64,000 nt of DNA from Candidatus Bodocaedibacter vickermanii. Its GTDB lineage: Bacteria > Pseudomonadota > Alphaproteobacteria > UBA6184. The stretch lies in assembly GCF_014896945.1 (NCBI RefSeq), contig NZ_CP054719.1, positions 171,153 through 235,152 of the forward strand, written 5' to 3'. The translations under genes were made by a program, and so were the position numbers. Of the stretch, positions 57,001 to 63,701 are shown piece after piece; the stretch's first letter is position 1, and each line of letters begins with the position of its first letter. The notes under the pieces are model-generated. The model searched no databases and had not been told where the DNA came from. It saw nothing but the letters and a program-made list of their open reading frames with translations.

Positions 57001-59018
57001 GTAGAATCTACCGATTGAGTAGGTGCAAACTGAAATTTACTTGTGTTTGCAATTTCAACCGTATTTGCCTTCACCTTTAGCTGTCCTATCCAAGCCAGGT
57101 CTCCTTCCAATTTAATGGATTCGGCAGATATTAAATTTTCAGATTCATCTAATACAACAAGTTTTCCTTGTAATGTAACCGCACGATTAAGCTTAACAAG
57201 TAACCTCTGCGTTTGAATATTTCCATTAATCGTTAACGGATCAGTTACTGTTGTCAAATTATCAAGCTCTTTATCCAACACTACTAATAAACCAACATCT
57301 AAGACCCCTGGGGATGTAATATATTCTGAGTTACATATGAAAACGCTATCATAAATGAACACAGCTGCACTTGTATCGTTAAAAAAAGAGCCTCCTGAGT
57401 ACATTTTTCCAGCAACAATGCGACCTGTATTATTCACACGATTGACTCTGCCTTTTTGAGGGGTTCCCATTAATATTTTACCTGAAGTAAGCCCTTGCAG
57501 ATCCTCTCGTTTTTTAATCGCTCCTAACTTTGCTTTAACATCGTCGTTAGTGATATCATCCGTTATAGCTAGAATATGACCGCTGTTATTCAATATCGCG
57601 TAATTGAATTTTAACATAAGATCTTGATCAACCACTGTCTTGCGACCGCATATAACCCCAGTGTTATTAAGTTCTTCACCCTTCAGTTGTAGCAATTTAG
57701 AAACATTAATTAGCCCATCATTTTGAAAATGCGTTACAATTCCTTTAACTTCATGTGCAACAATTTCACCGGATGCGTGCGTAAACTTTTTAAGTTCCAT
57801 AAATTCCAGAGCGTCTTGCGCTTCAAGATGACCTTTGTGTTCAACTTCTCCACCTTCAAATGTAAAGACATGTGCACTATGCATCCCATCTAGAGTTGCT
57901 TTTTGCGACACGTTTAAAATGACCTTGCAGGAGAGGGCTATAATTTGTTTAGAATTTAAATGATCTGCAATAATGTCGACTATGACACCTTTGCCATTGT
58001 TAGCCAACGCTTCAATGTCTATGCGCGTTGCAGACAACCGAACATCGCCAGTCAAAACTGACATTGTACCCACAGAAATAGAATCAGCCGCATGGATATT
58101 AATACCCTGTTCAAACCTCATGCGTCCTTTATTCTGAAACGATATCAACCCAGACAAGCTCACTTGCTCATGTACTATAAAGCTGTCCCCATCTACAGAA
58201 TTAGAATTATCAAAATGCTGCAATGCGTGCACTACCAGACGTCTAGCGTTTATTCTTCTGCGATTGCGCAGTGTGTGCAGGTTAACAACAGTCACGCAAT
58301 CTGAAATTTCAAAATCGGCTTTATTCTCCCACTCGTTCTCCACATCAATGTCTAGAAAACTACATCGATATTTTCCAGCAGTCTCTAAATGTTTTGCTTT
58401 AAAACTTAACCTATCTGCTACTATTTCAGTTTCTACATCGGTGCTTATTATCCGATTAGCCACTACAAATAAATTTTGAACAACTATGACTCCCTTTAAA
58501 TAGACGTTCGCATCGGTTTGTAATGTTAAATTACAGTCATGCATTCCTTTGGAGGTATGACCTTCTACGTAAATATCTTTTGTGGATGTAATGAATAAAT
58601 GATCGGATGTTGCCTGGGTTGTAACATGTACAGTTCCGTCATCTTTAATATCCAGATAGCCCAACGATTCCCTTCCCTTAAAAAGGTTTACGCGAATCTT
58701 GGTGCCAGTTCCATCTTTATCCAGCTTTAGAGTTAATCCTTCATGTTCAATCTGAGAATGAATCGGGTAATCATTTAATCTGAAACTTCCATTTCGAGGC
58801 GACCTTTCTGGAGAATCAGGTCGAAGATGTTTATGCTCAAATCGCTCTACATGCAGAACTTGCCCAAGAGCATCTTGCTCTACTCTAAAATCAAATGCAT
58901 CTGCTAATACGGGGCTAACAATAAATGTTGTCGAACACAGCCACGATATTAATTGATGTTTGCGTTGTTTTGCATTTAATACATTTTGGGTAAGATTCAG
59001 CGGATGCGATTGAGGCAT
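48081..59018 (-). CDS. Giant exported polymorphic toxin, beta-helical stalk with SHH/AHH HNH nuclease tip
   Basis: 3645 residues; ATG with TATGGAGA upstream. Residues 1-45: long signal peptide (KHQLISWLCSTTFIVSPVLA). About 46-2100: beta-helix-type repeats with recurrent N-x-G and L-x-(I/V) rungs. Near 2110 a hydrophobic stretch (GPVIIIVGIFSAMNV). Near 2510 SKTESCGWFGCNTKTTRY resembles FHA/CdiA repeat junctions. About 2890-3485: pre-toxin module shared with cassettes B-F, an Ala/Glu/Arg coiled coil, and joint motif TPLEVATAGEARAA. About 3486-3645: toxin with CQSHHIISWTN, NHPLVKAAGYD, NRILLPDG and RTVHQGKHV, the AHH/HNH-EndoVII nuclease pattern. No classic TPS domain is visible. It is probably a surface or secreted antibacterial toxin. 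Confidence 0.8.
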   Translation of the reverse strand: MPQSHPLNLTQNVLNAKQRKHQLISWLCSTTFIVSPVLADAFDFRVEQDALGQVLHVERFEHKHLRPDSPERSPRNGSFRLNDYPIHSQIEHEGLTLKLDKDGTGTKIRVNLFKGRESLGYLDIKDDGTVHVTTQATSDHLFITSTKDIYVEGHTSKGMHDCNLTLQTDANVYLKGVIVVQNLFVVANRIISTDVETEIVADRLSFKAKHLETAGKYRCSFLDIDVENEWENKADFEISDCVTVVNLHTLRNRRRINARRLVVHALQHFDNSNSVDGDSFIVHEQVSLSGLISFQNKGRMRFEQGINIHAADSISVGTMSVLTGDVRLSATRIDIEALANNGKGVIVDIIADHLNSKQIIALSCKVILNVSQKATLDGMHSAHVFTFEGGEVEHKGHLEAQDALEFMELKKFTHASGEIVAHEVKGIVTHFQNDGLINVSKLLQLKGEELNNTGVICGRKTVVDQDLMLKFNYAILNNSGHILAITDDITNDDVKAKLGAIKKREDLQGLTSGKILMGTPQKGRVNRVNNTGRIVAGKMYSGGSFFNDTSAAVFIYDSVFICNSEYITSPGVLDVGLLVVLDKELDNLTTVTDPLTINGNIQTQRLLVKLNRAVTLQGKLVVLDESENLISAESIKLEGDLAWIGQLKVKANTVEIANTSKFQFAPTQSVDSTLDIVLDTSLLTNHGKVVVSTLTLVTPEMIVDNHGTIQAAIHAPVVLRELLNQKDAVISVHNAAELNIKERFYSYGTLEFKESIVLKVCEGEKAAKNAEGVWNANVWFVETVLARKNLTLHTPVFAFLGTSKIDGTLNISTEIGFFTAGKHSVDSLSGSVEKYLLIHQEAVVRVKRDLELERGKLIDDGILTAKAIKVKGGRLESTGKLHATTLDVALSKTAVPMVTIVERVEEDGVDYRSPKKALSVMTTEMPATDVAAYKAKKQKEIDAYNNPPWQRIRFETKRIDRVTDEITEYVEEPGTYLQRSKVLSTATKRMNFQEYLTYERQRRADIAEINTALRNRKKRTITFTEHKVFDVIFAGDTEVKTATINVPCIDMKKAKFDQGTLTGHKVVLGSNTVGSLTVSADTAKILANSVLVIGDVDFSVARSMTAGSGSTIRGIGSATAAARKIAVTLSSGASIVNQGHFVGETVAIGGTAGTLRGNVENSGRIHADALFLSNLAAFRNVGAAAEVQADAAHLNGVRIESKTGKVAFKRLAAFNDISADTLIIIDEPYTAKPSEDLSRFKFLSTLTIDAGRGDYTLQNVTAKHIKINGANIKIGAGVHTECLEISSTNMVFFESGVTVDQIGQIVVHSGNVTIRGNVNVAQFTAKFDRFVVELGSSLICGHLNLTGVNALSSLLSNNGKITTTKLFTTNTLRIENAATGTITMQHSFTKDSTVTVPNFIINNGTIDVKGDVTLARVGYSGAKGTFNASGKFSLIYGDKETLQLGNIHADTINISATTGIVNGGFKAKQVLITASEIHVTQETTVAEKIKLNMSRLHVSARISCPELEIVGATAGSTVSVTATGSITTDKNIVWGNIQTLENLGEIKTKADLVLINIAKIVQNGVLASENNVIIGGESTTELTSDMHSDKKAIFGKTVTIGCKLVQGVKVIAAGSVVITAANTLEVELVESGGSISLNSAKKISVCRLKASGGITFSAAQLIHLGPSIEADGDILIPAGGELSLHHLTLISKRSIVIKRKLKSGHVNAVISGHVVEWDLTGLNQLEQNDFLNGGKYQEVEKLQIKAVDMFRLILPHPVCLTTLPNFLKDSNLEFRTSSFVSSHGIEYPHSLTLTGLTTSHFNEGKPIKIKGRLYTWSSVDQEITGIVDTGKGWIFNKAVKVRPGAQLSALSGNCSADDLFIDQANVLAGNLAVANGVRCAEGHLQVNGNLTARDVSNLYSGNFSCSAAFDRTSWIRVSGNATVTNSFKNEWLNPTDEWHDNEATFIDVGGTLTVGTAGGRSATFLNKCGRVYVNGKINFNGQKFENLSILYKLIRVLDKSGRVTSSSIQLEGGSRVTPLAGGRIEVLDQSIHANNTSVIGRGGIFVNDSEVKDNSSNTTSFVNQGMLSGEKLTARAYTATTTVSSGDETPLTLAKGAMSLTPAGVKFDLPEYMPPTIAGAAATHTGPVIIIVGIFSAMNVKAGRTSGVVDLDDNGVEISDPKVSSEEIARLDQDDFFYGLLDQPSNTLDVWLKLQIDPATQAILKTFATRLYPVIGDFSGGLMQISHSFLVEYKLFQQLAMSCCVNILDSEDFDTREAFYKATHAFTKYLSLYGDISSLPIELRKYIKLEPRREAAMAYAVRRDAMAPATQEQAAAFISEMKDIVTSDNQPYGIGATERDVEEVANKLQRIVIVYEPVTLLDGTVKHIPQLYLPQRYQARVTAPIASIQADVVDIAAEDVMKANGVIPAAKTLRLTAHNHLELSGEITAGQAVYLTVEQGDLDIGPYWDSSKWRASVVGGKELTVIVAKRGYVNIYPGSIFDGKEIIIQCWARLYLSPSVSVEWKSKTESCGWFGCNTKTTRYQEPHYVETITLLNAASATTLESTGSDVDVSGLHLVQTVFGEALRGPITALAAGNVVADALVTPLSSTAVSRFLGIVSYNTEKKHEEALKVTRLHSMPNLVTLEKVLNNPEVMGALLAEMLGVATEAHKKTLEDDPDVAELKRATVRLKAKGMVRGKGASLAGAFAELVAGESIAMNEAISESTTHTSGWTPDFGVIGRAISAIINDCCNDTKDAIAAKAPSAEEEAKKIMAEHMGGVMSVLVDVVQDMMKQRFDSAVKELTEKKKSEPTKDEVIEALKAAATPLIDMLSLNAVSLGTAISEFCTMVNSQHDYKWIGASVGAANVVMQACKMADLIEAVCVNGLEKVWEKGLESLENMISIGISFYDSHVTRKTPHKGSIQALFGLKMRADTLLLNGSDANAMVMDLNAHRVEVGVVCYESDSKDTSGGVSLSLGKTLSVHGEWATHKRRTYVPTRQTAQFMRFGTPGHPVDELVIYGSQLKGVMGTGTIRKLTLVDKADTHAQDGASWNASVNLKDLGQTGWDAVSSVGFGVKGGDSSKVVDGKAEFKCDGVEVLAIETITAETYDRRYGVNATKHFTPAGDAAGATAAFAPSYSGRLELGEDSVGFELPNVMFHEKTETTSQQITRRDAEQAALEAQRQREAAQRAADAAEELQRNALKAICDQFEAENPTLVKDLIAKEAAEAEEQRAAEAEAQRVAEAEAQRQRDLAAQRAAAAAKDTELQKEKINEALVNMLTPGQLAQNVADAEYKKTSAYQIEQELQHIKARTQEMQKMSAAEKNTPEWRKEFMDLHQASERLGVFDPEWRERQATAGAAGMVGTLAVLAPQFTYRMMLGHFAGKAMTEGLLQNAHSEEDVAMAHLVGLATDLAVGSHMPVGGLVARGVPLTTAAAAATAESGGLLNRLRAAGQEFGQWRPDPHAMGSGFLPFTRKVPPAIGTPLEVATAGEARAAAAAVEAPVAEAAVTEAPLSIKREPVKVVTATGDKVTQLHVTGVEGCQSHHIISWTNRHTKNHPLVKAAGYDLEHDMGNRILLPDGTAAELSTTYRTVHQGKHVNTYSEALALDMKVAFEEGRSAGWDQSQYREALERIITETRVKLKNGEIQLNKTSRESLGLPTRTGGE
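49600..50443 (-). repeat. Pre-toxin module in the expressed gene (recombination homology block)
   Basis: The DNA coding SHVTRKTP to SQQITRRDAEQ is repeated in the cassettes at 39605-40443 (E), 41810-42400 (D), 44150-44760 (C), 46900-47470 (B) and 38010-38190 (F). Long stretches are base-identical. From about 50100 to 50390 the expressed copy equals E; from about 49990 to 49600 it equals D; its continuation at 48600-49290 equals B apart from scattered changes. Confidence 0.85.
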
Positions 59019-59435
59019 ATATATTCTCCATACATAAAACAGGGGTTAAAAGAATTAGGTGAGAAAAAGGTCTGATGATAAAGTTTTGAGGGCATGAAGC
59101 AGCCACACAGACGCTGTGCGACACAGAAATATATGTAATATATAAATCGAATCAAACTCTAACCTTCGAACATTTTTTCTAATTTTTAAGTTCGTGTAAA
59201 AAACAACCGCTAGAATTATTATTCATTTTATATAATTTATGCTTATATTTTTTGAAAAATTGAGTCAAGCTAAACTTGTTAAGTTTTTAAAAAAAAATCT
59301 CACAAGTAAGCATGGGGAAACAAGATTTGCTAAAGAGGTTGACGAGTTCCACCAGCATGTCCCCACCCCATAAAATAATTTTTCACCCACTGTATTCGTA
59401 TGATATGATTTATAAGAATCATTTAAGGAACTAAT
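59019..59435. other. Divergent intergenic region between the giant toxin and a lipoprotein gene
   Basis: 417 bases, AT-rich, with no gene. It must hold the promoters of both divergent genes. A CACAG-ACG-CTGTG dyad lies near 59103-59115 and an AAGGAA ribosome site for the lipoprotein near 59427. No clear promoter hexamers can be singled out. Confidence 0.5.
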
Positions 59436-61649
59436 ATGAACTTGCGATCATTTTTACACTCAACATCATCTATTGTTATGCTGAGTGCGTCTTGCATATT
59501 ATTAACTGGGTGTGGTGGAGACAACTCTCAGAGCAGTGACTCTTCAATAAAACCAGCTCCAGAAGCGCCTACCCCGCCTACTCCTGTAGATTTTAAAGAA
59601 CAGCTAGCTGCAGACAATATTGCTACAGTCTTAGCGTTTAACGGGTTTAGCGAAAATGGTACGGTTTACGATACAGCTCCATTAAACCTTGCTGGCGATT
59701 TGTCGGCTGTTGATCCAGCAAATTTATATTTATATGACACTTTCATCAATGCCGTTGGCACTGAAACAAAACCATCTACAACTACTGCAGCGAATTATAC
59801 TCGACAACTGCCGGCTTCCAAAAAATCGATTCAAACCGGTAACACTCTTTTGAATCCTGGCCTTGCCATGAACAGTACAGATCCAGCAATTGCAGCGCTT
59901 CGCAGCAAGCTTACAGTATCTTCAACGAATCCAGTAATTTTAAGCATTCCAGCCGGCATTCCTCAACGCCCAGAAGCTCCATTTTTTCCTGGGGGAACTA
60001 AATATACTGCCGTACTTGCAGAATCCCCAAAGACAGGTTCAAATCACGGTCCTATTGTTTCAATTGAAGCAGGTTCAGCCCCACTTCAATTTGCTGCTTT
60101 TTCACATCAACAAGGTAAGACATTTGTTTTTCGGACGTATGATGCTGCGTCAACTACTGACAAATCTGGATCAAGAGTCTTATTAACTGCAGCACGAAGC
60201 GCTGCAGTTATGCAATCTCGATTTGTCGTGCTATCGGCTGACGGACTTGCAAACAATAATTTAAGCTTACAGTCCATAGACAGGGCAACGCTTCCTGCGT
60301 TTGGATTTGGTAGTGGAAAAGCATTGCTTCAAAATACTGCGCCCGCATTCCCTCAATTACTAGATTCTAAAAAAGCCCCGATATTTAATGATGGAAATCA
60401 TGGCGTATTCTGTTTGGGTGGAAATAACACCTTTAATACGGTCGATTTAAAAGATCAAACGTTCGTTTATCCTCTGTCAGCTAGTGATAAAACTACCCGA
60501 ATAAATACGTTAAATGTATCTGCTAATTCTGGATTTATTACAGAAAGCGGTAAGCATCTTGAGGTTACTACACTTAATGGTAATGGAACATTAAAACTAA
60601 TCGCGGTGATGAAAGGAGCTGTTGCTGCAGCCCCCATCGTTCATGTAACCACGTTAAATGGTGTTAGCAACATCAATGTTGTTGTAGGCGTTGTTGATCC
60701 TGCATTTTCTTTTCCATTCCCAGCGACTGGCATGACGCTATTATCCTTTGATAATGCGTTAGCAAGCCCCCTTACCGTAACGACTGAAGACGCACATATG
60801 GCCGGAGCATTCTATGATGGTGAATCAGAGTTACGTGGAAAAAACGTTGTATTAAAATCGTTAACTAGAAAAGCTGGTTTAAGTTCTGGCAGCACGGTTG
60901 TTCGTTCATTGATGGCACATCATCCAAGAACGCAAGGTATTTCTAGCCGTGAGATGCATAGTCTAATCGCTACACTAGATCCAATGACCTCTGTCCATCA
61001 AACACTTGGAAGCTCATCTGCAGCGCTAAGTCAACACACATTGGGATTACAAGCAGGATCTGCCTATTCTGCCAATCAAACTACGGCATCTTTAGCTGAC
61101 CATGTAACTATGAGTGCAAGCCATGCTTTAGATCATACTGTTGCATCAATCAATTTAAACTCACGTTTGGATGGGATTAATTTAGCAACCTCTATTTTTG
61201 GAGCAAGCACTTCAAACCAACGCGATGTTACCTTTGGATCATCCATAACGGCTTCTAAATCCTTAGATTTAAATGGAGCACTATTGATTCCGTCTGTGGC
61301 GGTTGGGTATTCGATGGATGCATTTTCAGACACATCTTTAAGCGCTAATGGAGTTAATATTAACATAACAAATCCTGCATTAAATTCAGTTTTTGCACGA
61401 TTGATGACAGCATTTAACCATGAGCATGCTGGGCTTTCAACAACCCTTGCAATGGGATTAGCAGCTCGTCATGCGATGTTTAGCCGTGGATTAGCAGCGT
61501 CAGATCATGATTCGGTTTCATTAGCTGGCGAGTCTACAAACGGTGTGTATTCGATCATAGAAGCCTCTTTCGCATCAAATGCATCACGTCTAAATATTAC
61601 ACTCAGTAACTTTAATCATGCTCAAATCCAATTTGGATTAACTGATTAA
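59436..61649 (+). CDS. Lipoprotein with beta-rich, possibly autotransporter-like architecture
   Basis: 737 residues with a lipobox: signal helix SSIVMLSASCILLTGC, then CGGD as the lipidated Cys. A Pro-rich linker (KPAPEAPTPPTPV) follows. Residues 150-480 contain beta-helix-like strands (VTTLNGVSNINVVVGVV, LNVSANSGFI). The last 180 residues alternate hydrophobic and polar positions (SLDLNGALLIPSVAVGYSMD, HAQIQFGLTD) like an outer-membrane barrel, though the usual terminal aromatic is missing. It sits divergent from the giant toxin gene and could be a surface partner; that is inference. Confidence 0.6.
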   Translation: MNLRSFLHSTSSIVMLSASCILLTGCGGDNSQSSDSSIKPAPEAPTPPTPVDFKEQLAADNIATVLAFNGFSENGTVYDTAPLNLAGDLSAVDPANLYLYDTFINAVGTETKPSTTTAANYTRQLPASKKSIQTGNTLLNPGLAMNSTDPAIAALRSKLTVSSTNPVILSIPAGIPQRPEAPFFPGGTKYTAVLAESPKTGSNHGPIVSIEAGSAPLQFAAFSHQQGKTFVFRTYDAASTTDKSGSRVLLTAARSAAVMQSRFVVLSADGLANNNLSLQSIDRATLPAFGFGSGKALLQNTAPAFPQLLDSKKAPIFNDGNHGVFCLGGNNTFNTVDLKDQTFVYPLSASDKTTRINTLNVSANSGFITESGKHLEVTTLNGNGTLKLIAVMKGAVAAAPIVHVTTLNGVSNINVVVGVVDPAFSFPFPATGMTLLSFDNALASPLTVTTEDAHMAGAFYDGESELRGKNVVLKSLTRKAGLSSGSTVVRSLMAHHPRTQGISSREMHSLIATLDPMTSVHQTLGSSSAALSQHTLGLQAGSAYSANQTTASLADHVTMSASHALDHTVASINLNSRLDGINLATSIFGASTSNQRDVTFGSSITASKSLDLNGALLIPSVAVGYSMDAFSDTSLSANGVNINITNPALNSVFARLMTAFNHEHAGLSTTLAMGLAARHAMFSRGLAASDHDSVSLAGESTNGVYSIIEASFASNASRLNITLSNFNHAQIQFGLTD

Positions 61650-61659
61650 GTTGACCAAT

Positions 61660-61692
61660 AATTAACCCCTAAACTTATGTTAGGGGTTAATT
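61660..61692. terminator. Bidirectional intrinsic terminator
   Basis: AATTAACCCCTAA (61660-61672) and TTAGGGGTTAATT (61680-61692) form a perfect 13-bp stem with a 7-nt loop, between two convergent genes; a T-rich tail follows on the plus side. Confidence 0.85.
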
Positions 61693-61701
61693 GCTTAGTT
61701 T

Positions 61702-62214
61702 TTATTGCTTCATTAACGGTATCCAATCGTTAACAACCCAATCATTAAATGAGTCCCACATGTCACGTGGATTATCACTAAAGGCTAGCTCATGATAACT
61801 CCAAAATCGTACCTGGCCAGTTTCCAAGTGAATGCAGTAATAATCAGCATTATCATAACAAAAAGGTAGGTATTCGCGAGAAACGCCAAATTTCCAAGCT
61901 TCAGTGATCATAGTGACCGTACCCTGGGTAGGATGGTTATGAAAAATTGATTGAGGCCGCACAACTTGCATGCAAGTAAAGCGTTTGTGACCAAAGTTCA
62001 TAAAAAATGATTGTAGCTCATTTGGAATAGATTCAATACTCAATTGAGCTTTTAAAGTTTGAAGATCTTTATCAGTACAGCAAGGTATGCCAGTTGGGAA
62101 GCCTTGATTAACAATATCTCTGGCAAGTGGAGTTAGTAGATCTTCTATAGACGCGGCGTCTGATGGATTGCATATTAATAGCGCAAGTATTGCACTTTTG
62201 GCCAATATTCTCAT
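61702..62214 (-). CDS. Exported SUKH (SMI1/KNR4) immunity-like protein
   Basis: The start at 62214, with AGGA upstream, yields the signal peptide RILAKSAILALLICNPSDAA. The mature 150 residues have the SUKH pattern: IPNELQSFFMNFGHKRF, LPFCYDNADYYCIHLETGQVRFWSYHE and the terminal WDSFNDWVVNDWIP. SUKH proteins neutralise polymorphic nuclease toxins, normally in the cytoplasm; an exported one is unusual. The gene is divergent from an exported LHH nuclease at 62358 and is presumably its partner. Confidence 0.75.
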   Translation of the reverse strand: MRILAKSAILALLICNPSDAASIEDLLTPLARDIVNQGFPTGIPCCTDKDLQTLKAQLSIESIPNELQSFFMNFGHKRFTCMQVVRPQSIFHNHPTQGTVTMITEAWKFGVSREYLPFCYDNADYYCIHLETGQVRFWSYHELAFSDNPRDMWDSFNDWVVNDWIPLMKQ

Positions 62215-62357
62215 TTTAATTTTCCTAAACAACACTTTTGTATTTATCTTATTTTTTTTATTTAGTCAACTAAAATGACGACTGGTCAAATAATATCTTG
62301 ACATATTGTCAAAATGCGCTATAAAACAAAAACGGTTTTTTTATGAGGGGTAATGAA

Positions 62358-63701
62358 ATGATGCAAAAGATTCTATTAATGTATGTAACTGGCATCTGCT
62401 TATTTCAAGATGTCTTCGCTGCTACAGCCACTGTTGCTGATCCAACAGATTATTATAGCCCTCATGGCCGCTCAAGTGCAAGGCGCAGTCTCAGTTTTTC
62501 TGTTCAAGATGCAGAAAGAATTATCGCTAGAGAAAACTCTGCAAAACGCTCTCGTGAAAATGCTGACGAACCAATCTCTCCGTCAGGCAGCCCTCTCACT
62601 CTTAAAAGAAGGGAAAGTATACCAAGACCCGCAGGTACTATCTTTGAGTTCACGGATGCTCATAAATATGCTTTAAGGCGATGCGGTATTTCTGACCTTC
62701 AAATTAATAGAATAGAACTATTACAAACTATTTTTTTCAGGTCACCCCATGGTGATAGATTCGATCCTCGAAGTTATTTAAGTGAATCTGAATTAGATGC
62801 TATTTACACAAAACTAGATTCTGAAGAGGTTCGCGAATTAGTGCAGGTAATAAAATCTCTCTATGACAAAAAAATTCCGCTATCTGCAATAAGCCCAAAT
62901 ACTGTGTATACTCCGGCTGCTCGTCTTTCTTGTAACGGTTCCGACGGTCCAAAAGCAAAAGAAATTTCTGCTACATTAGCAGCATGTTCAGGTCTTCATG
63001 TAGAACATGTAACAGGACGAACATTTATAGAAGAAGAGACGCCAGAAACTCCTGAGGAACGCGCAGCACGACATGCTTTAAAAGCACAAATATTTAAAAC
63101 GTTAGAAGCACAACGCGGCATATCTGATGCTAGTAGATTGTCTGAATTAACTGCAACAGAGCAAATTTGGTCTAACTATTTTGAATATATGCAGTTACGA
63201 ATTAACGCTATTGATCAACACGCATCACCTAAAATTAGATACTGCGAAATTGAAGAATCCTTTAAAGAACTAGTTGGGTGTGGATACTCATCTATAACGG
63301 TTGGAGATTCTGTTGTCTACTTTCGCAAAGAAGATATCAATTTAGCTCGTCGTAGTGCTGAGATAACAAATGAACAATTACTCTCTGAAGGATCGTCACC
63401 TATTGGAGCTGATGGCAAATCAATGAATTTGCATCATTTGACCCGCAGACAACCTGGAATATTCGTTTTACTCACTGAAGCCTTTCATCAAAAACATACA
63501 GCTCTGTTACATTTTAGAAGCGAAAAGCATATGCGACAACCACAGCCGGTTGACCGAACGGTTTTCGCACCCTGGAAAAAGCTAGCGTTTACAGCGATAA
63601 AAGAAGCTTTAGTCCCAACAGAAGCAGAAGCTGAGTTTGATCCCGCGGTTAGGCTTTTTTCTGAAACAGACCTACTACCTCAAGATGAGGAGACCATGTA
63701 A
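62358..63701 (+). CDS. Exported LHH-type HNH/EndoVII nuclease toxin
   Basis: The start at ATG 62358 is favoured by AGGGG 9 bases upstream (62345); an ATG at 62343 is in frame. Signal peptide MMQKILLMYVTGICLFQDVFAA. The middle is helical and charged with no known domain. Near residue 355 the toxin core reads EGSSPIGADGKSMNLHHLTRR followed by FVLLTEAFHQKHTALLHF (given in parts: PIGADGK, NLHHL, FHQKHTALLHF), the LHH motif of polymorphic HNH nucleases. A C-terminal extension of about 60 residues follows. Unlike typical LHH toxins it has its own Sec signal and no large carrier. Confidence 0.78.
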   Translation: MMQKILLMYVTGICLFQDVFAATATVADPTDYYSPHGRSSARRSLSFSVQDAERIIARENSAKRSRENADEPISPSGSPLTLKRRESIPRPAGTIFEFTDAHKYALRRCGISDLQINRIELLQTIFFRSPHGDRFDPRSYLSESELDAIYTKLDSEEVRELVQVIKSLYDKKIPLSAISPNTVYTPAARLSCNGSDGPKAKEISATLAACSGLHVEHVTGRTFIEEETPETPEERAARHALKAQIFKTLEAQRGISDASRLSELTATEQIWSNYFEYMQLRINAIDQHASPKIRYCEIEESFKELVGCGYSSITVGDSVVYFRKEDINLARRSAEITNEQLLSEGSSPIGADGKSMNLHHLTRRQPGIFVLLTEAFHQKHTALLHFRSEKHMRQPQPVDRTVFAPWKKLAFTAIKEALVPTEAEAEFDPAVRLFSETDLLPQDEETM

